Shown here: positions 24,367-33,456 of the stretch, one piece after another
Numbering within the stretch: the stretch's first letter is position 1
How the letters are laid out: each line of letters starts with the position of its first letter
Assembly: GCF_047238265.1 (NCBI RefSeq)
Contig: NZ_JBDFMM010000001.1
Span: forward strand, 744,001 to 808,000
DNA length: 64,000 nt
Source of the DNA: Paenibacillus_F sp047238265
Lineage (GTDB): Bacteria > Bacillota > Bacilli > Paenibacillales > NBRC-103111
Direction of reading: 5' to 3'
The notes under the pieces: generated by a model
Told to the model about the DNA's origin: nothing
Database searches by the model: none
Seen by the model: only the letters and a program-made list of their open reading frames with translations
Translations under genes and position numbers: made by a program

Positions 24367-26064
24367 ATGAGAGCGGACTATACGACAACTACGAAAATTA
24401 CGATCGCGGAAAACGGCGGATGGGCCTCGGCGGATGCGGATGCCCTGCTGTTTTTCACGACTGAGGGAGAAACGGGGAGCCTGCCGGACTTGCCGCAGGA
24501 GCTCCTGGCCGAGCTTGAACGGCTGAAGCGGGCCGGACGCTTCCAAGGAAGCGCCGGGGAAGTCACCGTGCTTCCGGCCTACGGCCGCCTGGCTGCGCCG
24601 TATGTGATCGCAGCCGGTCTCGGTGCGGCGCCGGCGGGACGCGACACGCTGCGGCTGGCCGCCGTACAAGCGGCCCGGGAGGCGCAGCGGCTCGGGTTGG
24701 GCCGCCTGGCCGTGCTGCTGCCGGAGGGGGCCTTCCCGGCCGAGCCTCCGCGCGGCGGGACGTATGCCGCTCCGCTTGCGGCTCAGGCGGAAGGCGGCGC
24801 CGGCGCTGCGGCGGTGAAGGCCGCTAGCGTTGACGGCGTCCACGCGGAGCAGCAGAGCACGAGCGGAGCGGATGCGCGGACGGCGGCAGGCCGCGAGCCA
24901 GCACCGCGGGGCAACGGCGCGGCGTCTTCCGCCTCGGCGGTGTTCACCGTCGCGGAAGGGCTGCTGCTCGGCGCGTACCGCATCGCGACGTACGCGCGGG
25001 AGGCGAAGCCGCGGCAGGAACTGGCCGCGGCGCAATTGTTCGTTCAGCGGGACATGCTGAACGCGGAAGAGCTGCAGGCGGCGGTCGGCGCCGCCGAAGC
25101 GTATGCTGTCGCGACGAACTATGCGCGCGACCTGACGAACCTGCCCGGCAATTTGCTGCTTCCTTCCGACCTTGCGGAGGAAGCGGAGAAGCTGGCCGGG
25201 CAGTTCGGAATCGCCTGCGAGGTGCTGGATGAGCAGGCGATTGTGGAGCGCGGCATGGGAGCGCTCGCGGCCGTGGGCCTCGGCAGCGCGAATCCGCCGC
25301 GCATGATCACGCTGAGCTATGACGGTGATCCGTCGTCGGACGAGGTGCTGGGTCTTGTCGGCAAAGGCGTCACCTTTGACACCGGCGGTATTTCCATCAA
25401 GCCTGCGGGCGGCATGGAAGAGATGATCAGCGACATGGGCGGAGCCGCGGTGCTGCTCGGGCTGCTGATTGTGGTGGGCCGTCTTAAACCGCGAATCAAT
25501 CTGCGAATTGTCATACCGGCCGCCGAGAATATGCCTTCCGGAACGGCGATGCGTCCGGGCGATGTTATTACGACGTTAAGCGGCCGGACAGTCGAAGTGC
25601 TGAACACGGACGCGGAGGGGCGTCTTATCCTTGCGGACGGTGTCACGTACGCCATTGAGAAAGGGGCGACCCGTCTGATCGACATCGCTACGCTGACGGG
25701 CGCGGTTCTCGTCTCGTTCGCCGATGTCGCTACCGGTGCCCAGACGAACGACGACGCCTTCCTCGCTTCCGTTCTTCAAGCTTCCATACAAGCGGGTGAA
25801 AAGGTGTGGCAGCTGCCGAACTTCCCCGAATACCGGGAAATGCTGCGCAGCTCGGTCGCCGATATTAAAAACGCCGCCGCCCATAAATGGGCGGGAGCGA
25901 TCATGGGCGGCTCGTTTATCGAGGCGTTCACCGAAAACAAGCCGTGGATCCATTTGGATACGGGCGGTACGGCATGGCTTTGGGGGGAGCGCGGAGTCGA
26001 TCCGAAGGGCGGCACAGGAGCTATGGTGCGTACGCTGGCCGAATACATATGCCGGGGCCTTTGA
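24367..26064 (+). CDS. pepA: Leucyl aminopeptidase (M17 family)
   Basis: A cytosolic dinuclear-metal aminopeptidase that removes N-terminal residues from peptides. The catalytic C-terminal half has VGKGVTFDTGGISIKP with the active lysine and metal ligands and the signature NTDAEGRLILADG; the N-terminal half is the M17 N-domain. A roughly 68-residue Ala-rich insert (nucleotides about 24736-24939) separates them, making the protein longer than the usual 480-500 residues. The start is ATG 24367, or TTG three bases earlier, after AGGAG. An ATG at 24346 is too close to its purine run. Bidirectional terminator downstream. Confidence 0.9.
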   Translation: MRADYTTTTKITIAENGGWASADADALLFFTTEGETGSLPDLPQELLAELERLKRAGRFQGSAGEVTVLPAYGRLAAPYVIAAGLGAAPAGRDTLRLAAVQAAREAQRLGLGRLAVLLPEGAFPAEPPRGGTYAAPLAAQAEGGAGAAAVKAASVDGVHAEQQSTSGADARTAAGREPAPRGNGAASSASAVFTVAEGLLLGAYRIATYAREAKPRQELAAAQLFVQRDMLNAEELQAAVGAAEAYAVATNYARDLTNLPGNLLLPSDLAEEAEKLAGQFGIACEVLDEQAIVERGMGALAAVGLGSANPPRMITLSYDGDPSSDEVLGLVGKGVTFDTGGISIKPAGGMEEMISDMGGAAVLLGLLIVVGRLKPRINLRIVIPAAENMPSGTAMRPGDVITTLSGRTVEVLNTDAEGRLILADGVTYAIEKGATRLIDIATLTGAVLVSFADVATGAQTNDDAFLASVLQASIQAGEKVWQLPNFPEYREMLRSSVADIKNAAAHKWAGAIMGGSFIEAFTENKPWIHLDTGGTAWLWGERGVDPKGGTGAMVRTLAEYICRGL

Positions 26065-26127
26065 AGAGCTGATTCAAGGATAGGACGGACAAGTATGAGC
26101 GGTCTACCCGGGCTAATCCTTTAAAAT

Positions 26128-26160
26128 AAAAGACCCGATCCTAAGAAGGATCGGGTCTTT
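26128..26160. terminator. Bidirectional terminator
   Basis: AAAGACCCGATCCT and AGGATCGGGTCTTT form a perfect 14-bp stem with a four-base loop, between the convergent pepA and stress-protein genes. Confidence 0.88.
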
Positions 26161-26205
26161 GCATTTATTTTATAAAGGAAGGTGCAGTTATCCGGCATCC
26201 CGTTC

Positions 26206-26805
26206 TTACAGACGGCGGGAACGGTCGATATCGTCAGCCGTCCCGTTGTAAGGCAGGCCGGAATTGACGTCATACGCCGGAGTATCCGTATCGCGGAATA
26301 CTTGATCGTCGTAAGAGGACGCGTTCAGGGAACGGTTCGTGCGGAACGTATCGTAAACATGAGCGTCGCGTTCTGCATCGGAATCGACGAGGACGAGGAT
26401 TTTGCCGTCGTTGACATAGTTGTCATACTGCTGGGCTTCATCCTCGGGGATGCCCATGCCTACCAGGCCGCCCACAAGACCGCCCGCGCCCGCTCCGACA
26501 GCGGCGCCCGTCAATGTAGCGGCAATCGGTCCCGCCGCGATGAAGGGGCCGACGCCAGGAATGGCGAGTGCGCCGATACCGGCTAGCAGGCCGGTCACAC
26601 CGCCGAGCACGCCTCCCGTAGCTGCGCCCGTTGCGACGCCTTCCGGCGCTTTCGTGCCGGTTTCATTTAAAATATCGGCTGAATCTTGTTTATCTTTGGC
26701 AATTACGGAGATGTCATCGGCATGGAAACCTTGCTGTTTAAGACCATCGATCGCTTGAATAGCTTCTCTTTCTGTATCGAAAACACCAACAATTTTCTTA
26801 TCCAT
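26206..26805 (-). CDS. General stress protein 17M-like (YflT domain) protein
   Basis: A 199-residue protein beginning with KKIVGVFDTEREAIQAIDGLK, the heat-induced stress protein YflT/17M domain, followed by a long glycine-zipper region (about 60-115) rich in GxxxG that may insert in or cross membranes, and an acidic hydrophilic tail. Relatives are SigB-dependent general stress proteins of unknown mechanism. GAGGAGG precedes the ATG. No clear SigB promoter was found upstream, so stress induction is only suggested by family. Confidence 0.82.
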   Translation of the reverse strand: MDKKIVGVFDTEREAIQAIDGLKQQGFHADDISVIAKDKQDSADILNETGTKAPEGVATGAATGGVLGGVTGLLAGIGALAIPGVGPFIAAGPIAATLTGAAVGAGAGGLVGGLVGMGIPEDEAQQYDNYVNDGKILVLVDSDAERDAHVYDTFRTNRSLNASSYDDQVFRDTDTPAYDVNSGLPYNGTADDIDRSRRL

Positions 26806-27009
26806 TTTGAACTACCTCCTCAGGTTTAGTGCCTGTTTCTTCATTTCGCTTAAGCTTTGTTCCGGTTACAGCATATCCTTACCCCGCAGATGCCGTCCGT
26901 AAACGGGTTGAGGATAACTTACGGACGTTTCCATATATTAACGCTTCAATTTTGGATAGCGGAGGAGGCAGTGCACGCGGCGTTTTCTGTTACGGAAGCA
27001 TATGTTGAA

Positions 27010-27076
27010 ATGTAAAAAAGATTTGACATTACGGCCCCTTCTTTTATAATGATAGATGTAAAAAGTATTTGACATT
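27010..27076 (+). repeat. Paired direct repeats around a strong promoter
   Basis: A 21-base element reading ATGTAAAAA, two variable bases, then ATTTGACATT occurs at 27010-27030 and again at 27056-27076, 46 bases apart. The first copy contains the -35 TTGACA (27023-27028) of a promoter whose -10 is TATAAT (27045-27050). The second lies in the early transcript. The layout suggests a repressor binding both copies. Confidence 0.7.
27023..27050 (+). promoter_or_regulatory. Promoter of the two-helix membrane protein gene
   Basis: Perfect TTGACA and TATAAT separated by 16 bases. Confidence 0.75.
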
Positions 27077-27132
27077 TTAAAGGTAAGATTAGGGGAGATC
27101 GGCAGCCATGCATGCACTGGGAGGAGAAGATT

Positions 27133-27348
27133 ATGAAATTTAAAATGCGCAAAGCGGATGAAATGGAACGCTACCAGACGGACAAGTCGGCGAAGATTGC
27201 CTTTGTATTTTATACGGCGGCTCTGCTTGCCTGGGGGCTCTATAATTTTATCAGCACGGGGAAGACAGGCTGGGAGTTTACGATTCTGCTTATAGGCAAT
27301 GCGGTGTTTTTATGGTCCCGTGTGGTGTACGGGCGGAAGATGCGGTAA
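27133..27348 (+). CDS. Small two-helix membrane protein
   Basis: A 71-residue protein with a charged N-terminus (MKFKMRKADEMERYQTDKSAK) and two hydrophobic helices, about 25-42 and 49-65. No family name is recognised with confidence. Similar small membrane proteins in Bacillales often sit beside an HTH regulator, but none is here. The ATG at 27133 follows GGGAGGAG by 6-7 bases. The promoter carries paired repeats, suggesting control by a distant repressor. Function unknown. Confidence 0.7.
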   Translation: MKFKMRKADEMERYQTDKSAKIAFVFYTAALLAWGLYNFISTGKTGWEFTILLIGNAVFLWSRVVYGRKMR

Positions 27349-27528
27349 GGATTGAAAGGGGTGGCCGTAATCCTTCGGGGGAAACCGGAAGAGAGGACGA
27401 ACCCACTCGGGTCCGAAAGTTTCTTTTTTGCGTTCTTGCTGAGGGGAGGATTCTTTCTCTTCTGCAGCGAAAAGTACTGCATACCCTATGCGGGATGCTG
27501 CATATCAGTACCGAGGAGGAATATAAGG

Positions 27529-28563
27529 ATGAAACGGTCTTTTTGGAAAAAAGGCGCATTGTCCGCCGGAACCGCCTTCATGCTTGTGATGGCTGCATCG
27601 CCTGCGGCCGCTCACTGGCTTTACGAGGATATTGACGGCGTTCCCTGGGCGCAGGACAGTTTAATCAGCACGTCCCAGATGCACGTGATCGACGGGGTGT
27701 CCGATAAAATTTTCGATCCGGGCGCGAAGGTAACGGGCGTTCAGTTCGTCAAGATGGCCGTGATGGCCAATGATCCGTCTTATAAACCGGATCTCGCCGG
27801 CTACTCAGCCTGGTACGGGGCTTATTTGGATCAAGCGAAGACGAAGTTGGGCCTTGTGGACGAAGCTTTCGAGAAGACGATGCTCAATCCCGCATCCCGC
27901 CTTGAAATCGTGCGCATGGTGAGCAAGCTCATTGAGCCGGAATGGAGATTTAAATCGGTTCCGGATAAAGATGCCGTGGCGCTTAGCGTTAAGGAAGGCA
28001 TCCTGCAGGGCCGTGCCGAAGGCGATCTGGCCTTGGAAGCTCCGGTTACCCGTGCGGAAGCGGCCGTGCTGATCGACCGTGTCATGGAGAAAACGGGCAA
28101 GTACGGCAAGCGGTTCGACGAACCGGTTGTCGGAGTGGAGGCCGGTGCTTTCGTACTGAACGGACTGCGTCTCAAACAGAAGACGGAGGATGTATCCGCC
28201 ATACTCGGAACTCCCTTCCTGCAAGGGCGCGATGAGCTGGACGGGGATATCGGGGATGAATATAAGAACTTTTACATCACGTACTATGAAGGCAAGACAT
28301 CCAAAATCATGTATAAAGCGATAGATGAAAAGCTCCGGTCCGGCGATGTCGAGCTGGCGGGTGCGGCCGTTTTCAAAGGCTTTGACACTACTTACTATTA
28401 TTTGGAGCAATCGGAGCAAATCCTGATGGTGAAAGATCAGAACACTTATCTGGGATTCGCGGACGGAAATTTTTATTTCCACGTCGATAACGGAGGCATC
28501 CAGCCGTATAACGAGGCGGCGGGCAAGCTGCATGATTTGTTCGAAAAGCACAAAAACAAATAA
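27529..28563 (+). CDS. Secreted protein with SLH-like domains
   Basis: A 344-residue exported protein. The signal peptide is MKRSFWKKGALSAGTAFMLV through ASPAAA, cleaved near residue 27. The first part carries SLH-like segments (YEDIDGVPWAQDSL, then APVTRAEAAVLIDRVM), which normally bind pyruvylated cell-wall polymer. The C-terminal half (VSAILGTPFLQGRDELDGD onward) is of unknown function. GGAGG lies 9 bases before the ATG at 27529, so longer frames upstream are rejected. A terminator follows. Likely displayed on the cell wall. Confidence 0.78.
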   Translation: MKRSFWKKGALSAGTAFMLVMAASPAAAHWLYEDIDGVPWAQDSLISTSQMHVIDGVSDKIFDPGAKVTGVQFVKMAVMANDPSYKPDLAGYSAWYGAYLDQAKTKLGLVDEAFEKTMLNPASRLEIVRMVSKLIEPEWRFKSVPDKDAVALSVKEGILQGRAEGDLALEAPVTRAEAAVLIDRVMEKTGKYGKRFDEPVVGVEAGAFVLNGLRLKQKTEDVSAILGTPFLQGRDELDGDIGDEYKNFYITYYEGKTSKIMYKAIDEKLRSGDVELAGAAVFKGFDTTYYYLEQSEQILMVKDQNTYLGFADGNFYFHVDNGGIQPYNEAAGKLHDLFEKHKNK

Positions 28564-28581
28564 GAGCGGAACGTTACCCGA

Positions 28582-28613
28582 AGAGAGATTCATTTCATGA
28601 ATCTCTTTTTTAT
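28582..28613 (+). terminator. Terminator of the SLH-like gene
   Basis: AGAGATTCAT and ATGAATCTCT form a stem with a three-base loop, then TTTTTTA. Confidence 0.88.
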
Positions 28614-28965
28614 TTGCCCGGGCTGGGGAAGGGACGGAAATTTTCTGCACGATCGATAGTTTATGGAGATAGAGGCTAAACATTTGGCTGCCTTTTGTCG
28701 ATATTAGAAGAGGTGATTCCAACAAATGGGTAAATCGCCAGCCGAGCGTTAATGAACGCTTGATCGGAAGTTACCGTTTCTGCCGGGCGAACGCCATTGA
28801 CCTAAAAGGGGGATCATATTTTCCAGGTACCGACAAGGACGTCGAAATTAAGTTCGGGTTCGGCACGAAAAGAAGGTCAGCTTTTTGAACAGCTGAGGAA
28901 GGACGGCTTTGTAAGCAGGTTTCCGGATGGCTGTCCAACAAGAACAAAGACTAGGAGATGAAATG
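28614..28965 (+). other. Long leader region of the BIg2 gene, possibly structured
   Basis: About 350 bases without a gene. Several adjacent hairpins can be drawn: GGTGATT with AATCGCC (about 28712-28740), then a perfect AGCGTT-AATG-AACGCT loop (about 28746-28761) nested in CCGA/TCGG pairs. I could not match this to a known riboswitch class, and no terminator separates it from the gene. Confidence 0.35.
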
Positions 28966-31548
28966 ATGCGGGCAATGAGGATTTTGGCTTTATTCCTTAC
29001 CTTGACTCTGGTAACGGGCAGCTTCGGCGCGATGAGCGCGATGGCCTTGGAAGTGACCAGCCTGGTGCTGAACAAAAACGAACTTTCGCTGGAGGTAGGC
29101 GGCACCGCTTCCCTTACGGCAACCGCGGTTTACGACAGCGGCGCAACCGAGAATGTTACGGTTAAAACCGACTGGACCTCGGGTTCTCCGGATATCGCAT
29201 CCGTGTATGCGGGATCGGTTACGGCGAAGAAAGAAGGCAAAGCCGTCATTACGGCCACTCATAAAGGGAAAACGGTTATCGTCAACGTGACGGTAAGCAA
29301 GCATGTCCGTTCTCTCATTAAAGACGTACAAACGATTGATTTGCGCAAAGGCAAATCCGAACAAATCAAACTTACCGCCTATTACGACGACGGTACGAAC
29401 GAAGACGTAACGAAGAAGGCCGAATGGAACATCGACAACGGTTCCGTGGCTACGGTAGTCAACGGTCTCGTTACGGGTCAAAGCTCGGGTACTGCGATCG
29501 TATCCGCAAAATATAACAACCAGACCGTTTCCGTTCCGGTCAGCATCGAAATCGCGAAACGGGTAGATCCCGATAAATCGCAGATTTCCATGCTTCTGAA
29601 AGATTCGGAAGCGATCACTCTGATCGCGACTTATCCCGACGGCACTTCCGAGGATGTTTCGGACATCGCCGAGTGGGAATCCGACAACCCGGATGTGGCG
29701 GATGTCCTGAAAGGCAAAGTAACCGGATACGGACCGGGTAAAGCCGTGATCAAGGCAAGCTACGGCACGAAGTCCGCTGTTATCAAGGTAGACGTGGACA
29801 ACGCCATTAAGCTGGATCTGGGCAAGGAAACGGTTCTGCTGAAGAAAAACGGCTCGGAGCAGCTGACTCTGAAAGCGACTTATGCCGACGGAAGCTCCGA
29901 TGATATTACGGCACGCGCGGACTGGACTTCCAGTAACGAGAATATCGTCAGCGTCGTCAAAGGCAAGCTCTTCGCGAATGCTACGGGCGAAGTGACGGTT
30001 ACGGCCAAATACGGCACGAAAACCGTATCGGTCGTCGTAGACGTGGATGTTCCGAAGCGTCTGGAAGCCGAGAAGGAGCCTCTGTTCCTGCAAACCGGCA
30101 AAGAGGAGCAGATCGTCCTCTGGGCGACCTATGCCGACGATACGAAGGAAGACGTGGCGGACGAAGCCAAATGGTCGGTCGACAACGAAGCGGTTGTCAG
30201 CGTGACGGACGGCAAAGTAACCGCACGTAAAGCCGGAGAAGCTAACGTAACCGCGACTTACGGCGGCAAAACCGTCACCGTTAAAGTGTCGGTCGATATT
30301 CCGAACACGATCAAAGCAAGCACGAAGACCGTTAACTTCCAAGTAGGCAGCTACGAGAAGGTAACGCTGAACGCCATTTACAGCGACGGCAAGGTGGAAG
30401 ATGTAACGGATAAAGCCGACTGGACTTCCAGCGCCGCGGACATCGCGGAAGTACGTAAAGGCGTAATTACCGGCGTAGGCACAGGTGCCGCGACGGTGAC
30501 GGCGAAATACGGGACGAGAACGGCTGTCGTTCAAGTATCCGTAGGGGTTCTGAAAACGTTGACTACGGGCAGCAAGACTACTATTTCATTGAAAAAAGCC
30601 GGTACTCAAGTGCTGGACCTGACGGCGACGTATACGGACGGCACGAAAGAAGATGTGACGAAAGAAGCGGCCTGGACGAGTTCCAATGAGAAAGCGGCGA
30701 CCGTAGATGCCGGTCTGGTAACGGCTGTCGCTTCCGGCGAAACGACCGTTACGGCCACTTTCAATAACAAGACGGTTACGTTCAAAATTCAAGTCGATAT
30801 GGCGGACAAGCTGACGGCGAACCCGTCGTTCCTGAATTTCGATCTCGGCGAGAACAAGCTGATCACTCTTACGAGCACGGATGGCAGCGGTACGCCTAAA
30901 GACGTGACGAAAGAAGCTGAATGGACGTCCAGCAGCGCGGCAGTCGCTACGGTAGATAACGGTCTCGTGACTCCGGTTTCCCGCGGCAAAGCGACGATCA
31001 CCGCGAAGTACGGCGGCAAGACGGTTACGATTCCGGTCGAAATCGGCGTCGTTTCTTCCCTTGAAGTGGACAAGCGCTTCGTGTCCACCAAATCCGGCTC
31101 GAGCGTCCAGATTAAGGTGACGGCTACCCTGTCGGACGGCAGCAAGAAAGACGTCACTTCGAGCGTTCTCTGGAAGTCCAGCAACTACAAAATCGCGGAC
31201 GTGAACGCAGGCAAAATAACGGGCGTCAGCGCGGGAACCACGACAGTCTCCGCAACGTTCGGCGGCAAAAGCATTTCGATTCCTGTCGATGTGGACAAAT
31301 TGAAATATTTGCAAACCGACAAGGTTACCTTGGAGCTGAAAGCGGGAGCTACGGCGAAAGTGAAGGCTACGGCAACGTTTGAGGATCTGTCCGAGCAGGA
31401 CGCATCCGTCCAGGCGTTGTGGAAATCTTCCAACATCCGCGTAGCGGACGTGAAAGACGGCGTTATCCGGGCAACCGGCAAAGGCAAAGCCACGATTACC
31501 GTGACATATGCCAAAAAATCGACCAAGGTTTACGTAACGGTCAACTAA
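28966..31548 (+). CDS. Secreted protein of ten bacterial Ig-like (BIg2) repeats
   Basis: An 860-residue exported protein made of a signal peptide (MRAMRILALFLTLTLVTGSF to AMA) and ten consecutive Ig-like group 2 repeats of about 83 residues. Each has a W-[TS]-S-S-[NS] motif and a VTAKYGGKTVTV-type strand pair. It ends inside the last repeat, with no SLH, LPxTG or other anchor and no catalytic domain. Such proteins act as surface spacers or adhesins. The ATG at 28966 is 8 bases after AGGAG; 28963 is also possible. A strong terminator follows. The ligand is unknown. Confidence 0.88.
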   Translation: MRAMRILALFLTLTLVTGSFGAMSAMALEVTSLVLNKNELSLEVGGTASLTATAVYDSGATENVTVKTDWTSGSPDIASVYAGSVTAKKEGKAVITATHKGKTVIVNVTVSKHVRSLIKDVQTIDLRKGKSEQIKLTAYYDDGTNEDVTKKAEWNIDNGSVATVVNGLVTGQSSGTAIVSAKYNNQTVSVPVSIEIAKRVDPDKSQISMLLKDSEAITLIATYPDGTSEDVSDIAEWESDNPDVADVLKGKVTGYGPGKAVIKASYGTKSAVIKVDVDNAIKLDLGKETVLLKKNGSEQLTLKATYADGSSDDITARADWTSSNENIVSVVKGKLFANATGEVTVTAKYGTKTVSVVVDVDVPKRLEAEKEPLFLQTGKEEQIVLWATYADDTKEDVADEAKWSVDNEAVVSVTDGKVTARKAGEANVTATYGGKTVTVKVSVDIPNTIKASTKTVNFQVGSYEKVTLNAIYSDGKVEDVTDKADWTSSAADIAEVRKGVITGVGTGAATVTAKYGTRTAVVQVSVGVLKTLTTGSKTTISLKKAGTQVLDLTATYTDGTKEDVTKEAAWTSSNEKAATVDAGLVTAVASGETTVTATFNNKTVTFKIQVDMADKLTANPSFLNFDLGENKLITLTSTDGSGTPKDVTKEAEWTSSSAAVATVDNGLVTPVSRGKATITAKYGGKTVTIPVEIGVVSSLEVDKRFVSTKSGSSVQIKVTATLSDGSKKDVTSSVLWKSSNYKIADVNAGKITGVSAGTTTVSATFGGKSISIPVDVDKLKYLQTDKVTLELKAGATAKVKATATFEDLSEQDASVQALWKSSNIRVADVKDGVIRATGKGKATITVTYAKKSTKVYVTVN

Positions 31549-31554
31549 GCATCG

Positions 31555-31588
31555 GAAAAAAGGATCTGCGGACGCAGGTCCTTTTTTT
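31555..31588 (+). terminator. Terminator of the BIg2 gene
   Basis: AAAAAAGGA-CTGC and GCAG-TCCTTTTTTT form a stem with a long T-tract. Confidence 0.88.
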
Positions 31589-31668
31589 GTCCCGCGAAGG
31601 GTGGAGCTTAAATAAAAAATCCCCGTTCTCAGCCGGCGGGAAAAAGCCGGACAAGGCCGAACGGAGAC

Positions 31669-31716
31669 AGATCGGAAACAAGATCGGAAACAAGATCGGA
31701 AACAAGATCGGAAACA
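31669..31716. repeat. Four perfect 12-bp tandem repeats
   Basis: AGATCGGAAACA is repeated four times without error, just downstream of the GGDEF gene end. It is a minisatellite that may vary in copy number; no gene is supported across it. Confidence 0.9.
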
Positions 31717-31736
31717 AAATCAAAGAAGGGAGGCGG

Positions 31737-33239
31737 TTACAATCTATCCGGGAGCGGGGACAGATTTTTTTTGTACGAGTGTTTCTCAATATACATTTCT
31801 TTATCTGCGGCTTCGATCACTTCGGCGGCGGACATGTCCGTGTCCGGCCCTATATGAAAGAAACCGTGGCTGACGGAAACGGGAAAAGGACTGTCCGGTT
31901 CCCGGCTAAGCGTAAGCAGATCTTCGCGGATGCGGCTCCAGATGAGGTTGGCGGCGTCCGGCGGAGTATGAAAGACCAGTACGAATTCGTCTCCTCCATA
32001 GCGGAATAGATAATCTTCCGGCTCCAGATTTCGCTGAAGTACTTCGCACGCCTTGTTAATGAGCGAATCTCCTTCGGCGTGGCCGTAACGGTCGTTGACT
32101 TCCTTCAAATTGTTGATGTCGACGAAGCAGACGGCCAGCTCGCGGCCCTGTTCTCTGCACTGGACGAGCTCCTGCTGGAGAAGCGTCATTCCATGACCTC
32201 TGTTCAGCACACCGGTCAGGGCGTCGAGAGTCGCGTAGCGCGCCAGCTCGGCCTCGGCTTTTTTCAGCTCCGTAATGTCCGTAATTCCCGCGAGCACGCA
32301 TGTCTCGTTGTCGTATACGATAAGCTCGTAGTTCATCATGACCCATTTCTCGGAATGAGGCGATACGGACAGCTGGCAGATCAGGTTCTTGATGCTGTCT
32401 TTCTGCAGAAGCTCATGGATGATCTCATCTTTCTCCAGGGTACCGGGATACAGGATGGAGGCATCGGCGGGCGTGCCGCTGTCCAGCGGGATTTGAAAAA
32501 ACTCTGCGGCTTCCGCGTTTAGCTGTACGATGGTATTGTCCCGGATCCGGGAAAGAACGAGCGGATACGGATTGACGGAGAACAGCTTCCGGAAATGGAT
32601 TTCGTTCTCTTGAAGCTTACGGGTGTTGGTGAAATCTTTTTTTCTCAGATTATACAAGGTCAAGGCGACAAAAAAAGCGATCCCCGCCGTAGCGGTCGTA
32701 TTGATTTCCTTCGTAAGCAGAGAGTACTTGTCTTTGTTTGCCATAGAAAGAAGGACTAGGAACACCGGATGGTTAATTAATAGAATAACCAAAAAATTCT
32801 TGGGGTGAATGGGAAGGATAATGGCCGCGCTCAGCAGAATGATGATATAGGCGTCTACGTTTCCGGTCAGGCTTTGGCTGTTGATCGCAGATAGCATGCC
32901 GATAAATAGATAGAGGGCCGTATAAGTAGTAACAAGGAGGGGCGGCCGTAATGTCCGCGAAGCGGCAGCCTGATTCCGATGCAGGCGGTAGAGAACGAGG
33001 AACAGGACCGAGATCAGCATACTCAGCAGGTGAATGCCGATAGAGCCGTACCTGTAAGCCTCGTCGGGAACGTCCCGGTATAGAAAGAAATCCGCGTAGA
33101 AGTAATACGGATAGACGGCAATAAGCAGTATGGAAACCAGTTTGATCCGGTGAAGCAAGTGTCCGTGATGGGACTGGGCGAAAAGCAGCGAATCACCGGT
33201 CTGTTTGGAGGGAAAGATCAATTCTCGCAAAGTACTCAT
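31737..33239 (-). CDS. Membrane diguanylate cyclase (6TM-PAS-GGDEF)
   Basis: A 500-residue protein that probably makes the second messenger cyclic di-GMP. The N-terminal 200 residues hold about six membrane helices, followed by a PAS domain (about 215-325) and a GGDEF domain (330-490) with the intact active site RYGGDEF. The usual inhibitory RxxD site five residues before it is absent (EPED), so product inhibition may be weak. The ATG at 33239 is very close to its AAGAAGG; a TTG three codons later is an alternative start. Its leader contains a possible attenuator. Confidence 0.88.
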   Translation of the reverse strand: MSTLRELIFPSKQTGDSLLFAQSHHGHLLHRIKLVSILLIAVYPYYFYADFFLYRDVPDEAYRYGSIGIHLLSMLISVLFLVLYRLHRNQAAASRTLRPPLLVTTYTALYLFIGMLSAINSQSLTGNVDAYIIILLSAAIILPIHPKNFLVILLINHPVFLVLLSMANKDKYSLLTKEINTTATAGIAFFVALTLYNLRKKDFTNTRKLQENEIHFRKLFSVNPYPLVLSRIRDNTIVQLNAEAAEFFQIPLDSGTPADASILYPGTLEKDEIIHELLQKDSIKNLICQLSVSPHSEKWVMMNYELIVYDNETCVLAGITDITELKKAEAELARYATLDALTGVLNRGHGMTLLQQELVQCREQGRELAVCFVDINNLKEVNDRYGHAEGDSLINKACEVLQRNLEPEDYLFRYGGDEFVLVFHTPPDAANLIWSRIREDLLTLSREPDSPFPVSVSHGFFHIGPDTDMSAAEVIEAADKEMYIEKHSYKKNLSPLPDRL

Positions 33240-33317
33240 CCTTCTTTATCTGCTATACAATATGAATCATTTTATCACAAAATGCGGAAAGGCCGATTCT
33301 TTTTTCGGCGGATTTAC

Positions 33318-33368
33318 GAGAAGAAAAAAATAGAAAAGCCCTTTTCCACGGAAAGTGAAAAAGGGCTT
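33318..33368 (-). terminator. Minus-strand terminator in the GGDEF leader
   Basis: On the minus strand AAGCCCTTTTCAC (33368-33356) pairs with GTGGAAAAGGGCTT (33350-33337), then TTCTATTTTTTTC. It lies between the promoter (33428-33456) and the GGDEF start, so it would act as an attenuator. On the plus strand no T-run follows. Confidence 0.65.
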
Positions 33369-33383
33369 GAATTTAAAGGAAAG

Positions 33384-33400
33384 TTGTGATAAAATCACAA
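33384..33400. repeat. 17-bp perfect palindrome
   Basis: TTGTGATAAAATCACAA has 7-bp arms around three bases. It resembles but is one base shorter than Rex and CRP/FNR-type sites. It lies about 20 bases into the predicted GGDEF transcript and could be an operator or an RNA hairpin. Confidence 0.65.
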
Positions 33401-33427
33401 GTACTTATTTTTAAGTTAGATATTTAC

Positions 33428-33456
33428 AATATATCATAATTTCATCTTGGTGTCAA
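33428..33456 (-). promoter_or_regulatory. Promoter of the GGDEF gene
   Basis: On the minus strand TTGACA (33456-33451), 17 bases, TATATT (33433-33428). Confidence 0.75.

Noticed and set aside
28700..28830. c-di-GMP or c-di-AMP riboswitch before the BIg2 gene
   Set aside because: Conserved core sequences of these classes could not be placed; only unspecific hairpins are visible.
33384..33400. Rex or CRP/FNR binding site
   Set aside because: Arms fit only partly and the spacing is one base short for both families, so only a generic palindrome is reported.
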